A stretch of 64,000 bases of DNA from Tupaia tana (lineage: Eukaryota; Chordata; Mammalia; Scandentia; Tupaiidae): contig JAKSZU010000029.1 in NCBI GenBank assembly GCA_026018925.1, forward strand, positions 15,303,778 to 15,367,777. Reading direction: 5' to 3'. Numbering within the stretch: position 1 is the stretch's first letter; every line of letters begins with the position of its first letter. This document shows, piece by piece, positions 12,242 to 23,726 of the stretch. The notes under the pieces are model-generated. The model was given only the letters and a program-made list of their open reading frames with translations. It searched no databases and had not been told where the DNA came from. The translations under genes were made by a program, and so were the position numbers.

Positions 12242-12510
12242 GAGAGGCTGGGCCTGGGCTCTTGGGCTGGGGGTCTGCAGGTGAGGTGAGTGGGCAGCAA
12301 TGGATGTCCCTGCCTTAGAAATGCTGTCTGGCCTGAGGCCTGCCGCTGGCTCTGTGGCCTGCTGCTGGGGACAGGAGAGGCTAGGGGCTGGGCTCTTGGG
12401 CTGGGGGTCTGCAGGTGAGGTGAGTGGGCAGTGATGGATGTCCCTGCCTTAGAATCAGATGTGTCTGTTGGAAGGCTTCTAGAAAGTTTCACCCTTTGCT
12501 CTGCCTGCAG
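12242..12510 (-). repeat. L1-B 5' UTR tandem monomers (133 bp)
   Basis: One full and one partial GC-rich monomer, beginning at 12,242 and 12,374 with GGAGAGGCT, a period of about 133 bp. Both contain 'CTCTTGGGCTGGGGGTCTGC' and 'GATGTCCCTGCCTTAGAA'. Tandem 5' monomers act as promoter units in some L1 families (mouse is the known case), so a promoter role is inferred here. They are unrelated in sequence to the monomers of L1-C and L1-D. Confidence 0.8.
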
Positions 12511-12814
12511 CAAGGGTCAAGGAAAGGACAAGCTGCAAGATCCTTCCATAGTCCAAATGGACAAGTAATGTTTGCCACAGCATGTCCCCACATCCTCAGG
12601 GCCTCTTTCTGGACATGTCCCTACAGTTGACATGGAAATAGTTTCTCAAAAATATATTTTTTAAAAAAGCTATACTGAGGCCTCACACAGTCCTCAGTAT
12701 AGCTGCCCACATCAGTTTAGCTGTAAACTGTCCAGAACTATAGAATATGAGTGAAAATTTTTATATGTAAAGTAACTGTGAGAAAATGTAAAAGAATAAA
12801 CAAATAAAAATTTT
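12511..12814. other. Unclassified stretch with a perfect inverted repeat
   Basis: Between the fading end of L1-B and the old L1. It holds a perfect 13-bp inverted repeat (12,668-12,680 and 12,692-12,704, AGCTATACTGAGG) with an 11-base loop. Otherwise it is AT-rich sequence that I cannot classify. Part of 12,511-12,630 may still belong to the L1-B 5' UTR. Confidence 0.5.
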
Positions 12815-12980
12815 AAAAAGGAACTCTGAACATTCATATAACAAACTAAATGAGATGCAAGAAAAATAGACAATCATTTCCAAGAAATGAGAAAATTATT
12901 TCAAGACATGGAAGAGGAATTCCAAAGAATGATAGAAACCATTAAAAAAAAGAACTTTTAGAAATCAAGAATATATGCAT
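12815..12980 (+). mobile_element. Old L1, ORF1 left part
   Basis: Coiled-coil-coding part of a diverged ORF1 (AATGAGATGCAAGAAAAA and GACATGGAAGAGGAATTCC are recognisable). It is cut at 12,980/12,981 where L1-C begins, and continues at about 20,424, so these are two halves of one older element. Flanking sequences AAGAATATATGCAT (left) and ACGAATATAATGAG (right) look like a worn target-site duplication. Confidence 0.75.
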
Positions 12981-13320
12981 ACCAGGCTCCCAAGACTGGG
13001 ACCTCACCTTCTTTAAAGACCAGACAGGTCCTTGCCCTGCAGGAGTTCTCCCATTTCACCTATAGCCCACTTCCCAGCAAGGGACATTGAGGCTGGGACA
13101 CAACTGTCCCCCCAGTCCACACCAGGCTCCCAAGACTAGGACCTCACCTTATTTAAAGACCAGATGGGTCTTTGCCCTGCAGGAGTTCTCCCGTTCCATC
13201 TATAGCCCACTTCCCAGCAAGGGACATTGAGGCCGGGGCACGACTGCCCCCCAGCCCACACCAGGCTACCAAGACTAGGACCTCACCTTCTTTAAAGGTA
13301 GGCAGGGCCTCATTTTTTCA
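12981..13320 (+). repeat. L1-C 5' UTR tandem monomers (139-140 bp)
   Basis: Monomers begin at 12,981, 13,121 and 13,260 with ACCAGGCT. Each carries 'GGACCTCACCTT', 'CTTGCCCTGCAGGAGTTCTC' and 'ATAGCCCACTTCCCAGCAAG'. The third breaks off after about 45 bases into an AT-rich insert, and monomer sequence resumes near 13,387. The reverse complement of the same arrangement, including the AT-rich insert, is found in L1-D at about 55,530-55,900. A promoter role is inferred. Confidence 0.85.
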
Positions 13321-14061
13321 ATTATTTTTTTCTTCTTTGCTATTTCTTTTTGATTTGCTAATTCTCTCCTCCCCCTTGTCCCACAAACCAGACAGGTTCT
13401 TGCCCTGCAGGAGTTCTCCCGTTCCATCTATAGCCCACTGGCGAAATCTCCTCCTTTTTCTTTAATCTTCTCTGTACTCTTTTCTTTCCTCTACATTATC
13501 CTCTCTTCTTCATCCTCCACTCTTCCTGAGGGATTTAACAGATTTCAAATCCTATTTCTGAACTTCGATAGTATATTGCAAGGTCCCTGGAATCCTCACC
13601 AATACTGAATCACCTGTGATTATCTAGAATAGAGTACCCCTCTTGAGACCACATTACTGAAAAAATCAGGAGAGGTACTTCTGGACACATCAATTCACAG
13701 AAAAGGAATACACACTTGTTCCTAGTCAAAGAAACTTTCTCTTAAGAGATATTCAAAAGTGGGACCAGCAGTTAGCATAATGGCTAAGTGACTGGACTCC
13801 CATGTAATTGACCGTGGTTCACGTCCCGGACCCGTTGGCTTAAAACTCACACTGGGCACATGTGTGTACGTGCCCAAGATCCCGAGAGGAGAATGGAGGA
13901 GAGGGAATTGCGGTGTGGCCATCCCCCCGAGGGGTGATTTCTTACTTTCTGTCTCTCTGTCTCTCTCTGTCTGTCTGGCGAGTGCACACGTCCTATAATA
14001 AAACCTCACCAAAAAAAAAAAAAAGAGAGAGAGAGAGACTCAAAAGTGAAAACATCATCTA
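13321..14061 (+). promoter_or_regulatory. L1-C remaining 5' UTR
   Basis: AT-rich insert (13,320-13,385), a last monomer part (to about 13,440), then the leader shared with L1-B and L1-D up to ORF1. A SINE interrupts it at 13,761-14,039. No long open frame on the plus strand. Confidence 0.7.
13761..14039 (+). mobile_element. tRNA-derived SINE in L1-C 5' UTR
   Basis: Full-length SINE with an A-rich tail that runs into GAGAGAGA. Flanked by TCAAAAGT at 13,753-13,760 and 14,040-14,047, a short target-site duplication. Confidence 0.93.
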
Positions 14062-15303
14062 CTGGCAAGAAGTAGGAGAAGAGCCTCAGGTCCAAACAAG
14101 TCAGGAAATATGTCTCCACCAAAGAACAGAGTAACTCCCCTCCAAATCTCCTAAAATCTGAGGATGTCATGAAAATGTCAGAGAAAGAATTTAGAACCTT
14201 CATGATGAACAAATTCTATGAGTTGGAACAGAAAAGAGACAATGAACTTCAGGAGAATAAGAAGTCTTTCCACAGTATGAAAGAGGAAATGGACACTCTG
14301 AGAAAGAATCAGATGGAGCTATTAGAGATGAAGTCTGAAATACAGGAAATCAAAAACTCTCTTGAAAGTATTAAAAGTCAATTACACCATGCAGAAGATC
14401 AAATCTCCGATGTAGAAGATAAAACCTCTGACCCAGAAAAAAACAATAAGAAGATAGAGAAAATAACTAAAAAACATGAGGATAATATATGAAAAATACT
14501 AGATTCCATAAGACGCCCAAACATCAGAATAATTGGCATCCAGAAGGTGAAGAAAGTAATAAAGCATGAAAAATCTATTCCATGAAATTCTGGAAGAGAA
14601 TTTCCCAAGTCTAGAAAGGCACTTAAGCATCCAGACCCAAAAAATACAAAGGACCCAAAATAGACTCAACCCCAGAAGATCTTCCCCAAGGCACATTATA
14701 GCCAGACTCTCGAAGACCACAGATAAAGACATGATACTAAAACTGGCAAGCAAAAAAAGAGAAGTGACTTACAAAGGTCATCTCATCAGGCTAACACCAA
14801 ACCTCTCAACGGAATGCTGGCAAGGAAAGAATGGGAAGATGTATTGAAAGTTTTAAGAAAGAAACTATTTCAACCAAGACTATTATATCCAGCAAGATTA
14901 TCCTTCATATGGGAAAAAAAAATTAAAATCTTCTCAAACAAAACCTGAAAGAATTTGCCAACACCAGACCAGCTCTTCAAGAAACCCTGAAAATGGGACC
15001 AGCAGTTCGCATAATGGCTATGTCGTTGGACTCCCACGTAGTTGACTGCAGTTCGAGTCCCAGACTCAGTGGCTTAAACTCACACGGGCGCGTGTGCGTG
15101 CGTGCCCAAGATCCTGAGAGGAGAAGGGATTGCGGCATGGCCATCCTCCCTGGGGGGTGATTTCTCACTTTCTATCTCTCTGTCCCTCTCTGTCTGTCTG
15201 GCAAGTGCAAGTGCCCTATAGAAAAAAACTCTCCAAAAAAAGAAAAAAAAAAAAAAAAGAAAATAAAGAAACCCTGAAGAAAGTACTGTTCCAGGAAAAC
15301 TAA
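14062..15303 (+). pseudogene. L1-C ORF1, broken
   Basis: Aligns with the L1-B ORF1, but the start codon position is CTG (14,062-14,064) in place of ATG. An open stretch 14,169-14,492 codes the coiled coil (MKMSEKEFRTF onward) and ends at a TGA. The RNA-binding part resumes at about 14,566 (NLFHEILEENFPSL, RRSSPRHIIARLSKT). Near 14,815 a short deletion shifts the frame, and a SINE sits at 14,995-15,265. The terminal TAA is at 15,301-15,303. Confidence 0.88.
14995..15265 (+). mobile_element. tRNA-derived SINE in L1-C ORF1
   Basis: Full-length SINE. AAGAAACCCTGAA at 14,979-14,991 and 15,266-15,278 is a 13-bp target-site duplication of ORF1 coding sequence. Confidence 0.93.
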
Positions 15304-15411
15304 AGAATTAACAGCCAGAAACAAAGAAATAAAAGTCAACTAAGACAATGGCCAACTTAAACGTCTGTACAGATCCTGTAACATCGACAATAACATTAAA
15401 TGTTAATGGAT

Positions 15412-15540
15412 TTTATCTATTGAAGATATTTCGATCAACGGGTCTGGGGAGAAATGTTCACATATCGAAATGGTCTCATTGTAAGTCAAACAATATGATT
15501 GAAAGTATATACAAATAATAATAATAATAATAACAACAAC
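15412..15540 (+). mobile_element. L1 3' UTR fragment (type A) in ORF2
   Basis: It begins abruptly in the L1-C ORF2 at 'ATCTATTGAAGATATTTCG' and follows the L1-A 3' UTR almost word for word to 'GAAAGTATATACAAA'. An ATA/ACA-rich tail follows. It is a 5'-truncated insertion of only about 100 bp of UTR, of the L1-A subfamily. Confidence 0.8.
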
Positions 15541-16049
15541 AAATAATGTGAAAAATTTAAAATAAGAGATAGGGAATCGGGAACCAGCAGTTAGCGTAAT
15601 GGCTATGTCGCTGGACTCCCACGTAGTCGACCGCAGTTCGCGTCTCGGACCCGGTGGCTTACAACTCACGCCGGGCGCGTGTGCGTGCGTGCCCAAGATC
15701 CCGAGAGGAGAATGGAGGAGAAGGGATTGCGGCGTGACCATCCCCCCTGGGGGGTGATTTCTCGCTTTCTGTCTCTATGTCTCTCTCTGTCTGTCTGGCG
15801 AGCGCACACGCCCTATAGCGAAAAATCTCTCCAAAAAAAAAAAAAAAAAAAAGAGATAGGGAATCAAGGATGGGAAAAAATATATATATATACAGGAAAC
15901 AAGAAATGTAAAATTATTTGCTGACAGTAACATGTATGTTGATGTGCTTGATTAAGACAATATACAGTGTACTCTAGATGGAAAATCTCACTTTGTATGC
16001 TGTAATGATGTACAGTGAATGAATGTAAATAAATAAATTTAATTAAAAA
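15541..16049 (+). mobile_element. L1 3' UTR fragment (type B), split by SINE
   Basis: Distal type-B 3' UTR ('GAGATAGGGAATCAAGGATG', 'GATGTGCTTGATTAAGAC', 'GATGTACAGTGAATGAATG') ending in AATAAATAAATTTAATTAAA. It matches the reverse complement of 47.34-47.56 kb. A SINE sits within it at 15,579-15,851. Confidence 0.8.
15579..15851 (+). mobile_element. tRNA-derived SINE, young
   Basis: Full-length, CpG-rich and near consensus. The 14-bp target-site duplication AGAGATAGGGAATC lies at 15,565-15,578 and 15,852-15,865. It is the third nesting level: SINE in an L1 fragment in L1-C in the old L1. Confidence 0.95.
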
Positions 16050-16090
16050 AATTCTCCAATCAAGAGGCAAGGACTGGCTGAATGGATAAA

Positions 16091-16146
16091 AACAAACAAA
16101 CAAACAAAACAAAACAACAACAAAACAAAACAAAACAAAAAACAAA
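16091..16146 (+). repeat. CAAA/CAAAA-rich expansion inside L1-C ORF2
   Basis: Where other copies have a short A run before AACCCTCTATCTG, this copy carries about 55 bases of CAAA and CAAAA units. Confidence 0.8.
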
Positions 16147-19100
16147 AACCCTCTATCTGTTGCCTACAGGAAACCCACCTCATGGAAAAAGACATACATA
16201 GACTCAAAATGAAGGGTTGGAAAAAGATTTTCCATGCAAATGGGAACCAAAAAAGAGCTGTAGTTGTGATACTGATTTCTGACAAAATAGGCTTTAAAAC
16301 AAAAACTGTTCGAAGAGACAAAGAAGGGCACTATATCACAGTAAAAGACTCTATAGATCAAGAAGATATAACGCTTATACATATCTATGCACCTAACACA
16401 GTAGCACCCAAATATGTGAAGGAAAGACTGTTAGATCTAAAAGGGGAGATAGACTGCAATACACTAATTCTTGGAGACCTCAACACTACACTATCCCCTC
16501 TGGACAGATAATCTAGGCAAAAAATAGGTAAAGAGATCAAGGATTTAAACGATACCATAAATCAAATGGACTTAACAGCATCTATAGAACTTTCCATCCA
16601 AAAACCATGAGATACACTTTTTTCTCATCCTGACATAGAACCTTTTCGAAGATTGACCACATCATAGGGCACAAAGCAAGCCTCTACAGATTCAGAGGCA
16701 TAGAAACTATACCCAGCATCTTCTCCAACCATGATGGAATTAAACTTAATTTTAATTTCAAGAGAAATCCTCAAAAATACCCAAAATGAATCCCCTACTA
16801 CCTAAAAAAATAAAGAATGAAACCAAAAGATTCATGGTAGCCAATGACAATGAGGACACGAGTTTCCATAATCTTTGGGAAACTGCAAAAGCAGTCATAA
16901 GAGGGAAGTTTATAGCAATTAGTACACATAAGAAGAAGACGGAAAGAAGGCTAATAGATCAACTAACATCATGCCTCAAAGAATTGGAAAAGCAACAGCA
17001 AAATAATCCAAAAAAACTGCAGGAGAAAGGAAATAATAAAGATCCGAGCAGAAATAAATGAAATAGAAAATAAACATACTATACAGAAAATAAGTGAAAG
17101 TAAAAGCTGGTTCTTTGAAAGGATAAATAAAATCGATACACCACTGTGAGACTTATTAAGAAGAGAGAAAGGAATCAGGTGAATCAAATCTGCAATGAAG
17201 GTGGTTATCTAACAACAGACAGAGTAGAAATTCAAAACATCATTAGAGATTACTTTAAATATCTATATGCTAAGAAACAAGACAACCTGGATGAGATGGA
17301 TAAATTCCTGGAGAAATATAATCTACCAAGAGTGAGCCAGGAGGATATAGAAAGTCTGAATAGGCCCACAACAAGTCATGAGATTGAATCGGTAATAAAT
17401 AACCTCCCAACAAAGAAAAGCCCTGGCCCTGATGGATTCAGCTCTGAATTCTACAAAACCTTCAAAGAAGAATTAACCTCCATTCTGCTCAAGTTATTTC
17501 TAAAGATCCAAAAGGGTGAATCTCTCCCTAATTCATTTTAAGAAGCCTCTATCACCCTTATCCTTAAAACAGGTAAGAACAGGACGAGGAAGTAAAGCTA
17601 TAGACCAATATCTCTGATAAATATAGATGCGAAGATTCTCAACAAGATAGTAGGAAATCGTATCCAACAACTTATAAAAAAAGATCATACACTATGATCA
17701 GGTAGCTTTATTCCAGGAATGCAAGGATAGTTCAACATATGCAAAACTGTAAATGTTATACATCATATAAACAGGAATAAAGATAAAACCATATGGTCAT
17801 ATCGATTGATGCAGAAAAAACAATTGATAAGATACAACATCCCTTTATGATCAAGACTCTCAGAAATATCAGCATAGAAGGGCCATTTCTCAACACAATA
17901 AAGGCCATCTATGAAAAACCCTTAGCAAACATCATCCTCAATGGAGAAAAGCTGAAAGCTTTCTCTCTAAACACAGGAAGAAGACAAGGATGCCCACTTT
18001 CTCCACTCCTTTTTAATATAGTACTGGAAGTCCTCATCAAGGCAATCAGAAAAGAGGAAATAATAAAAGGCATCAGAATAGGAAAAGAAGAAATGAAACT
18101 CTTTCTATTCGCAGATGACATGATTATATACATAGAAGACCCAATGGTCTCCATGGAAAAATTAGTGGAAGTAATACATGATTACAGTAAAGTTGCTAGA
18201 TATAAAATCAATATACAGAAAATGGTAGCATTTCTATATACGAACAACAGGCAGAATGAGATAAAACTGAAGAAAACTATTCCATTTACCATAGCTATCA
18301 AAAGTGTAAGATATTTAGGAATAAATCTAACCAAAGAAGTTAAAGACCTCCACAAGGAAAACTATGAGAAGCTAAAAAAAGAAATTGAATATGACATAAA
18401 AAAAGTGAAAGGACATCCCATGTTCCTGGATTGGAATAATTAATATAACCAAAATGGCAATTCTACCCAAACTAATTTACATATTTAATGCAATGCCAAT
18501 CAAAGTACCAGACACATTCTTCACAGATCTATAAAAGACAATCATAAAATTTGTCTGGAATCATAAAAGACCCCATATTGCCAAAAGAATTCTACACAAG
18601 AAGAGTGGAGTGGGTAGCATTGCACTCCTTGACCCAAAAATATACTACAAAGCTGTGGTAATCAAAACAGCATGGTACTGGCACAGAAACAGACACGTGG
18701 ACCAATGGAACAGAATAGAATTCCCAGAAATAAATTCCCAAACATACAGTCAACTGATTTTTGACAAGGGGTACCAGTCAATCCAGTGGGAAAAGGAAAG
18801 CCTCTTCAGCAAATGGTGCTGGAAAAACTGGATTTCCACCTGTAGAAAGATGAATCTGAACCCCTACCTCTCACCATTGACAAAAATCAAGTCAAGGTGG
18901 ATCAAGGATCTAAATCTAAGACCTTAAACTATAAAACTGCTCCTGGAAAACACTGGGGAAACTCTGGGAGACATTGGGGTAGGGAAAGACTTCTTAAATA
19001 AGACTCCCAATGCACAGTCAATCATCCCCAAAATAGACAAGCAAGATAACATCAGACTAAGAAGTTTCTGCATGGCAAAAGACACAGTAATTAGTGTGAA

Positions 19101-19395
19101 TCGACAGCCCTCTGAATGGGAAAATATTTTTGTTAATTATGCATCAGATAAGGGTCTGATAAGCAGAATACACAAGGAACTTAAGGTGCTGTTTGGAAAA
19201 AGATTATCAGCCCTATTAAAAGATGGGAGAAGGAGTTTAAAAAACCACTCTCTAAAGATGACATATAAATAGCCAAAAGGCATATGAAAAAAATGCTCCA
19301 CATCCCTCATCATAAGGGAAATGCAGATCAAAACAACGTTCAGATACCACCTAACCCCAGTCAGAATGTCTAAGATTAAAAATACAAAAAATGAT

Positions 19396-19675
19396 GAGAA
19401 CCAGCAGTTAGCGTAATGGCTATGTCGCTGGACTCCCATGTAGTCGACCACGGTTCGTGTCCCGGACCCGGTGACTTAAAACTCATGCCGGGCGTGTGTG
19501 TGTGTGTGCCCAAGATCCTGAGAGGAGAATGGAGGAGAAGGGATTGCAGCATGACCATCCCCCCTGGGGGGTGATTTCTCGCTTTCTGTCTCTATGTCTC
19601 TCTCTGTCTGTCTGGCAAGTGCACGCACCCTATAGCGGAAAAATAAATAAATAAATAAAAACTCTCCAAAAAAAA
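19396..19675 (+). mobile_element. tRNA-derived SINE in L1-C ORF2
   Basis: Full-length SINE with AATA repeats near its tail. The 15-bp target-site duplication AATACAAAAAATGAT lies at 19,381-19,395 and 19,676-19,690. Confidence 0.95.
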
Positions 19676-20145
19676 AATACAAAAAATGATAAGTGTTGGT
19701 GGGTTGTGGTGAAAGGGGAACTCTTTTAAACTGCTGGTGGGAATGTAAATTGGTCCAGCCACTGTGGAGAACAATTTGGAGATTCCTCAAAAATCTACAA
19801 ATAGAACTACCATATGACCCAGCAATCCCACTCCTCGGTATCTACCCAAAGGACAGAAGAATTCTTAATTGGAAAAGTGCTTCCACATTGACATTTATTG
19901 CGGTATTATTCATGATTGCTAAGACATGGAACCAACCGAAATGCCCCCATACAGATGAATGGATTGAAAAACTGTGGCACATATACTCTAGGGAATACTA
20001 TTCAGCCATAAAAATAAAACCTGGCTTTTGACAAAAAGTGGAAGAATATGGAAGATTTACTGCTGAGTGAAGCAAGCCAGGTTATGAAGGAGAAACACTG
20101 TATGTCCCCACTTAATATATACTGAGTGTCTGCACTCTATAACTG

Positions 20146-20423
20146 AAACTGATTGACCTAAGGTTGTACAAACACAAGAGATGTGGGTTAGTGCCAGAAG
20201 TGGAGTGTGTGGAGAAGGGAGATCTAAGGAAGGACATTTGGAAGAGGGATACAGAGAGAGAGCATTAACGGGATGGGGAGGTGTGGTGTTATTAGTAGAA
20301 GATACTCTGATCAACTGGACTGGGGAGAAATGTTCACACACGTACTGAAATGTTCACTTTGTAAGCTAAATAATATGATTGAATTTATATAAAAAATTAA
20401 AATAAAAAAATGAAAAAAAAAGA
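20146..20423 (+). other. L1-C 3' UTR and A-rich tail
   Basis: Type-A UTR with GGATGGGGAGGTGTGGTG and GGAGAAATGTTCACAC, ending in an interrupted A run. The right-hand half of the older L1 follows. Confidence 0.85.
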
Positions 20424-21110
20424 ATTCACGAATATAATGAGATATTTAAATCTCCCTAGAAAGCATTAACAGCAGATTTGACCATGCACAAAATAAAAGT
20501 TCTGATCTTGAAGACAAAGTCTCCAACATAAACCAAACCATCAAAAAAAAATGGAAGAAAAATGAAGACTACATGTGGGAAATTCTTGACTTTATGAAAT
20601 TCCCAAGTAGCCATGTAATGGGTATTTCAGAAGGTGAAGAACATGCTAAAAGTTTGGAAAACCTCTTTTATGAAATACTATCTGAAATTTTCCAAAATCT
20701 AGAGAAATGTGGAGAAGATAAGACCCAAGACATGAAAATGCCTCCAAATAGAACCAATATAAAAAGATCTTCCCCTGGTACATTATAGCAAGATTGGTAA
20801 ATTCAAAGATAAAGGCAATACTCTTGAAACAGCAAGGGAGAAATATCAAGTTACTTATAAAGGATATCTTATTAAGCTAACATCAGACTTCTCAACTAAA
20901 ACAAAGCGGACAAGGAAAGAATGGGAAGATTTATTCAAAATATCAAAAGAAATACAATTTCAACCAAGAAGGCCATGTCCAGCAAGGTTATCCTTTAAAT
21001 GAGAAGAGCAAATAAAAGTATTCTCAGATAAATAAAAACTGACAGAATTTACCAAGACAAGATCAGCTCTACAAGAAGTAGTGAGAGGAGTATTGAATCA
21101 GGAAAACTAA
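20424..21110 (+). pseudogene. Old L1 ORF1, C-terminal two thirds
   Basis: Recognisable segments: coiled-coil end (GAAGACAAAGTCTCCAACAT), the RNA-binding segment (open stretch to 20,788, with NIKRSSPGTL) and the C-terminal domain with a decayed PARLSF block near 20,980. TAA at 21,108-21,110 follows a GGAAAAC end as in the younger copies. Several stops and shifts are present. Confidence 0.8.
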
Positions 21111-23726
21111 AGAGAGACCAACATAAATGAGACAATAACACATAACTAAGAAAATGGCTAACATGACAGGGATAAGTTCTCAAATATCAATAATAATGTT
21201 GAATGTTAATGTATTAAATTCTTCTATAAAAAGACAAGACAGGATCAATAGATACAAAAACAGATGTCAACTATATACTGCTTACACAAATCACAACTCA
21301 CTGATAAGGACATACATATACTGAAAGTGAAGAGTTGGACAAAGATATTTCATGCAAATGGAAACTAAAAACATGCTAGATTCTGATACTTATATTAGAC
21401 AAAGTAGCCTTTAAGATAAAAGATGTAAGAAGAGACAAGAAGGACATTATATACTACTACAAGGACTTGTTCACAAAAAAGATATAATAGTTTTAAATAT
21501 CTATGAACCAAAATACATCAGAGAGAGACTGTTAAATCTCAGGGGAGAGGTAGACTGCAACACTATAATCATTTAGGATCTGAACATCCCATTGTTTCCT
21601 CTTTGATAGGTCATCGAGACAAAAAATAAACAAAGAGATACAAGATCTAAATGAGACCATACTGTAAATAGACTTGAAAGACACCTACAGAGTTTTTTAT
21701 CCCCAAATCACAAATATATATTTTTCTCAGCCCCACGTGGAACATTTTCATAGATCAACCACATGATAGGGTACAAAGCAAGCCTTTATAAATTCAAATG
21801 TATAGAAACTTTAACCAGAATCTTTTTGACCATGGTAGACTCAAACTTTGTCAGCTACAGAAAGGAACTTTTAAAAATTCACAAACACATAGAAACTAAG
21901 CAACCTACTCTTGAATAATGTCACAACTACAAAAGAAATTAAGACGGAAATCAAAAGGTTCATAGAAACAGTGATAACAAATAACCTATAAAGCACAGAA
22001 AAAGCATTCATAAGGGTAAGTTCATATTAATTAGTGCCTGAAAATAAAAAGCAGAAAGTTGGCCAATAAACAATCTAATGACACAACTCAGGAAACTAGA
22101 AAAACAACAAAAAGATCCCCTCCCCCAAAAAAAAATTCCAAGAAAAAAGAAATGATAAAGATCCAAGTAGAAATCAATGAAATAGAAAATAAAAGAAGTA
22201 TACAAAAAATAAACAAATCCAAAAGCTGGTTCTTTGAAAAAGTATACAAAATTGATTAGCTAGATTAATCAAGAACAGAGAAAGGAACCAAATAAATAAA
22301 ATTAGCAAGGAAACAGAAATTATTACAATGAACAGAACAGAAATAAAAAGCATCATTAGACAATACTATCAACAATTATATGCCTACAAACAAGAAAACC
22401 CATATGAGATTGAACTATTTCTGGACATGTAAATTTACCAAGACTGAATCAAGAAAAAAAAAATAGAAATTCTGAATAGACCCTCCCTAAGAAGGAGTAC
22501 TACTGAATTCAATTATAAATAGCCCCACAGTAAAAAAGAGTCCAGGGCCTGATGGTTTTACGTCTGAATTGTAAAATCTTTTTAAAGAAGAACTAACTCG
22601 AATTCTCCTCAAAATATTTCTAAAGATCAAAAAGAAGGAACCGTCTCAAATTCATTCTACAAACCCTCCATCATTCTAACTCCAAAGCCAGAAAAGAACA
22701 TTTAAATAAAGAAAACTTCAGACCAATATTCCTGATGAATAAAGATACAAAAATTCTCAAAAAGATACTAGAAAATAATATTTAAAAATGCTTTAAAAAG
22801 ATAATACACCATGACCAAGTAGGCTTTATTTCAGGGATGAAAGGATGGTTTAACACATGCAAAACAATAAATGAAATTCATCACATTAACAAAAGGGAAG
22901 ATAAAATCCATACTATTATATCAATTAACGCATAAAAAGTATTCAATTAAATACAATATTTCTTTATGATTTAGACTCAGCAAAATTGGCTTAGAAGGGA
23001 CATTCCTCAACACAACAAAATCCATCTGTGAAAAACCCATAGCTAACATCATACTGAATCAGGAAGAGTTGAAAGTTCTTCCACTAAAAACTATAGTAAT
23101 ACAAGGCTGCCCACATTCCCCACTCCTTTTAATATAGTACTGGAAGTTCTAGCCAATGAAATCAGACAAGAGAGACAAATAAAAGGCATTCAAACAGAAA
23201 ACAAAAATGTGAAATTATCTCTATTTGCAGATGATATGATTTTATGCATAGAAAACCCAAGAGAATCTGCAAAAAACTTCTGGAAGTGATTAATGATTAC
23301 AGTAAAGTGGTAAGATATAAAATCAACATACAAAAATTTATAGTATTTTTATACACCAACAATGGACAAACTAAGGAAGAATTGAAGAAAGAAATCTCAG
23401 TTACAATAGCCGCAAAACAAATAAGATATCTAGAATTAAACCTTATCAAAGATGTAAAAGATCTCTACCAGGAAAACTATGAGGCACTTGAAAAAGAATT
23501 TTAAAATGATACAAAACAAGTGGGAAAAAATTCAATGTTCTTGGATTGGAAGAATTAATACAAATGAGATATCAATCCTATCCAAATTAATCCAGAAGTT
23601 CAATGCAATTCTAATCAAAGTTATTTTTCACACAAATAGGAAAAAGAAAAAAGAAAAACAATAAAATTTGTCTGGAATCATACTAGGCCCCATATCACCA
23701 AAGCAAGGGGAATAAAGTAGAGGCAT

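Larger units (their letters stand above)
6518..12510 (-). mobile_element. L1-B: full-length L1, minus strand
   Basis: Complete layout read right to left: monomer-bearing 5' UTR (about 12,510-11,889), ORF1 (11,888-10,932), ORF2 (10,887-6,748) and type-A 3' UTR (6,747 to about 6,518). One SINE (7,866-8,130) has landed in ORF2. The 5' end is not sharply defined: the last monomer-like sequence fades near 12,455-12,510. Both ORFs are broken several times, so the element is a fossil, although its parts align well with L1-A, L1-C and L1-D. Confidence 0.9.
15348..20145 (+). pseudogene. L1-C ORF2, broken and interrupted
   Basis: ATG at 15,348 (MANLNVCTD). After about 21 codons it is interrupted by L1 3'-end fragments (15,412-16,049) and resumes at 16,050. 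Open stretches: 16,182-16,511 and 16,786-17,061 (endonuclease), 17,146-17,541 and 17,793-18,443 (reverse transcriptase, FADD at 18,108-18,119), 18,610-18,927, 19,072-19,272 and 19,693-20,031 (C-terminal part). A SINE sits at 19,396-19,675. There are many stops and shifts. The expected final stop is at 20,143-20,145, with an earlier TGA at 20,122-20,124. Confidence 0.9.
12981..20423 (+). mobile_element. L1-C: full-length L1 inserted in older L1
   Basis: Complete element: 5' monomers (12,981 to about 13,290), rest of 5' UTR, ORF1 (14,062-15,303), ORF2 (15,348-20,145), type-A 3' UTR and A-rich tail. Inside it sit four SINEs (13,761; 14,995; 15,579; 19,396) and two L1 3'-end fragments, about 1.6 kb of later insertions. 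It starts exactly on a monomer boundary. It splits an older L1 within ORF1. Confidence 0.9.

Noticed and set aside
12148-12630. Open frames in the GC-rich block, proline/serine-rich on one strand
   Set aside because: They lie in the L1-B 5' UTR monomers and are side effects of GC content and tandem repetition.
13172-13465. Plus-strand 97-codon frame and its antisense partner at 55.5-55.8 kb
   Set aside because: Both are the L1 5' monomers; period near 139 with occasional open frames, no protein family.
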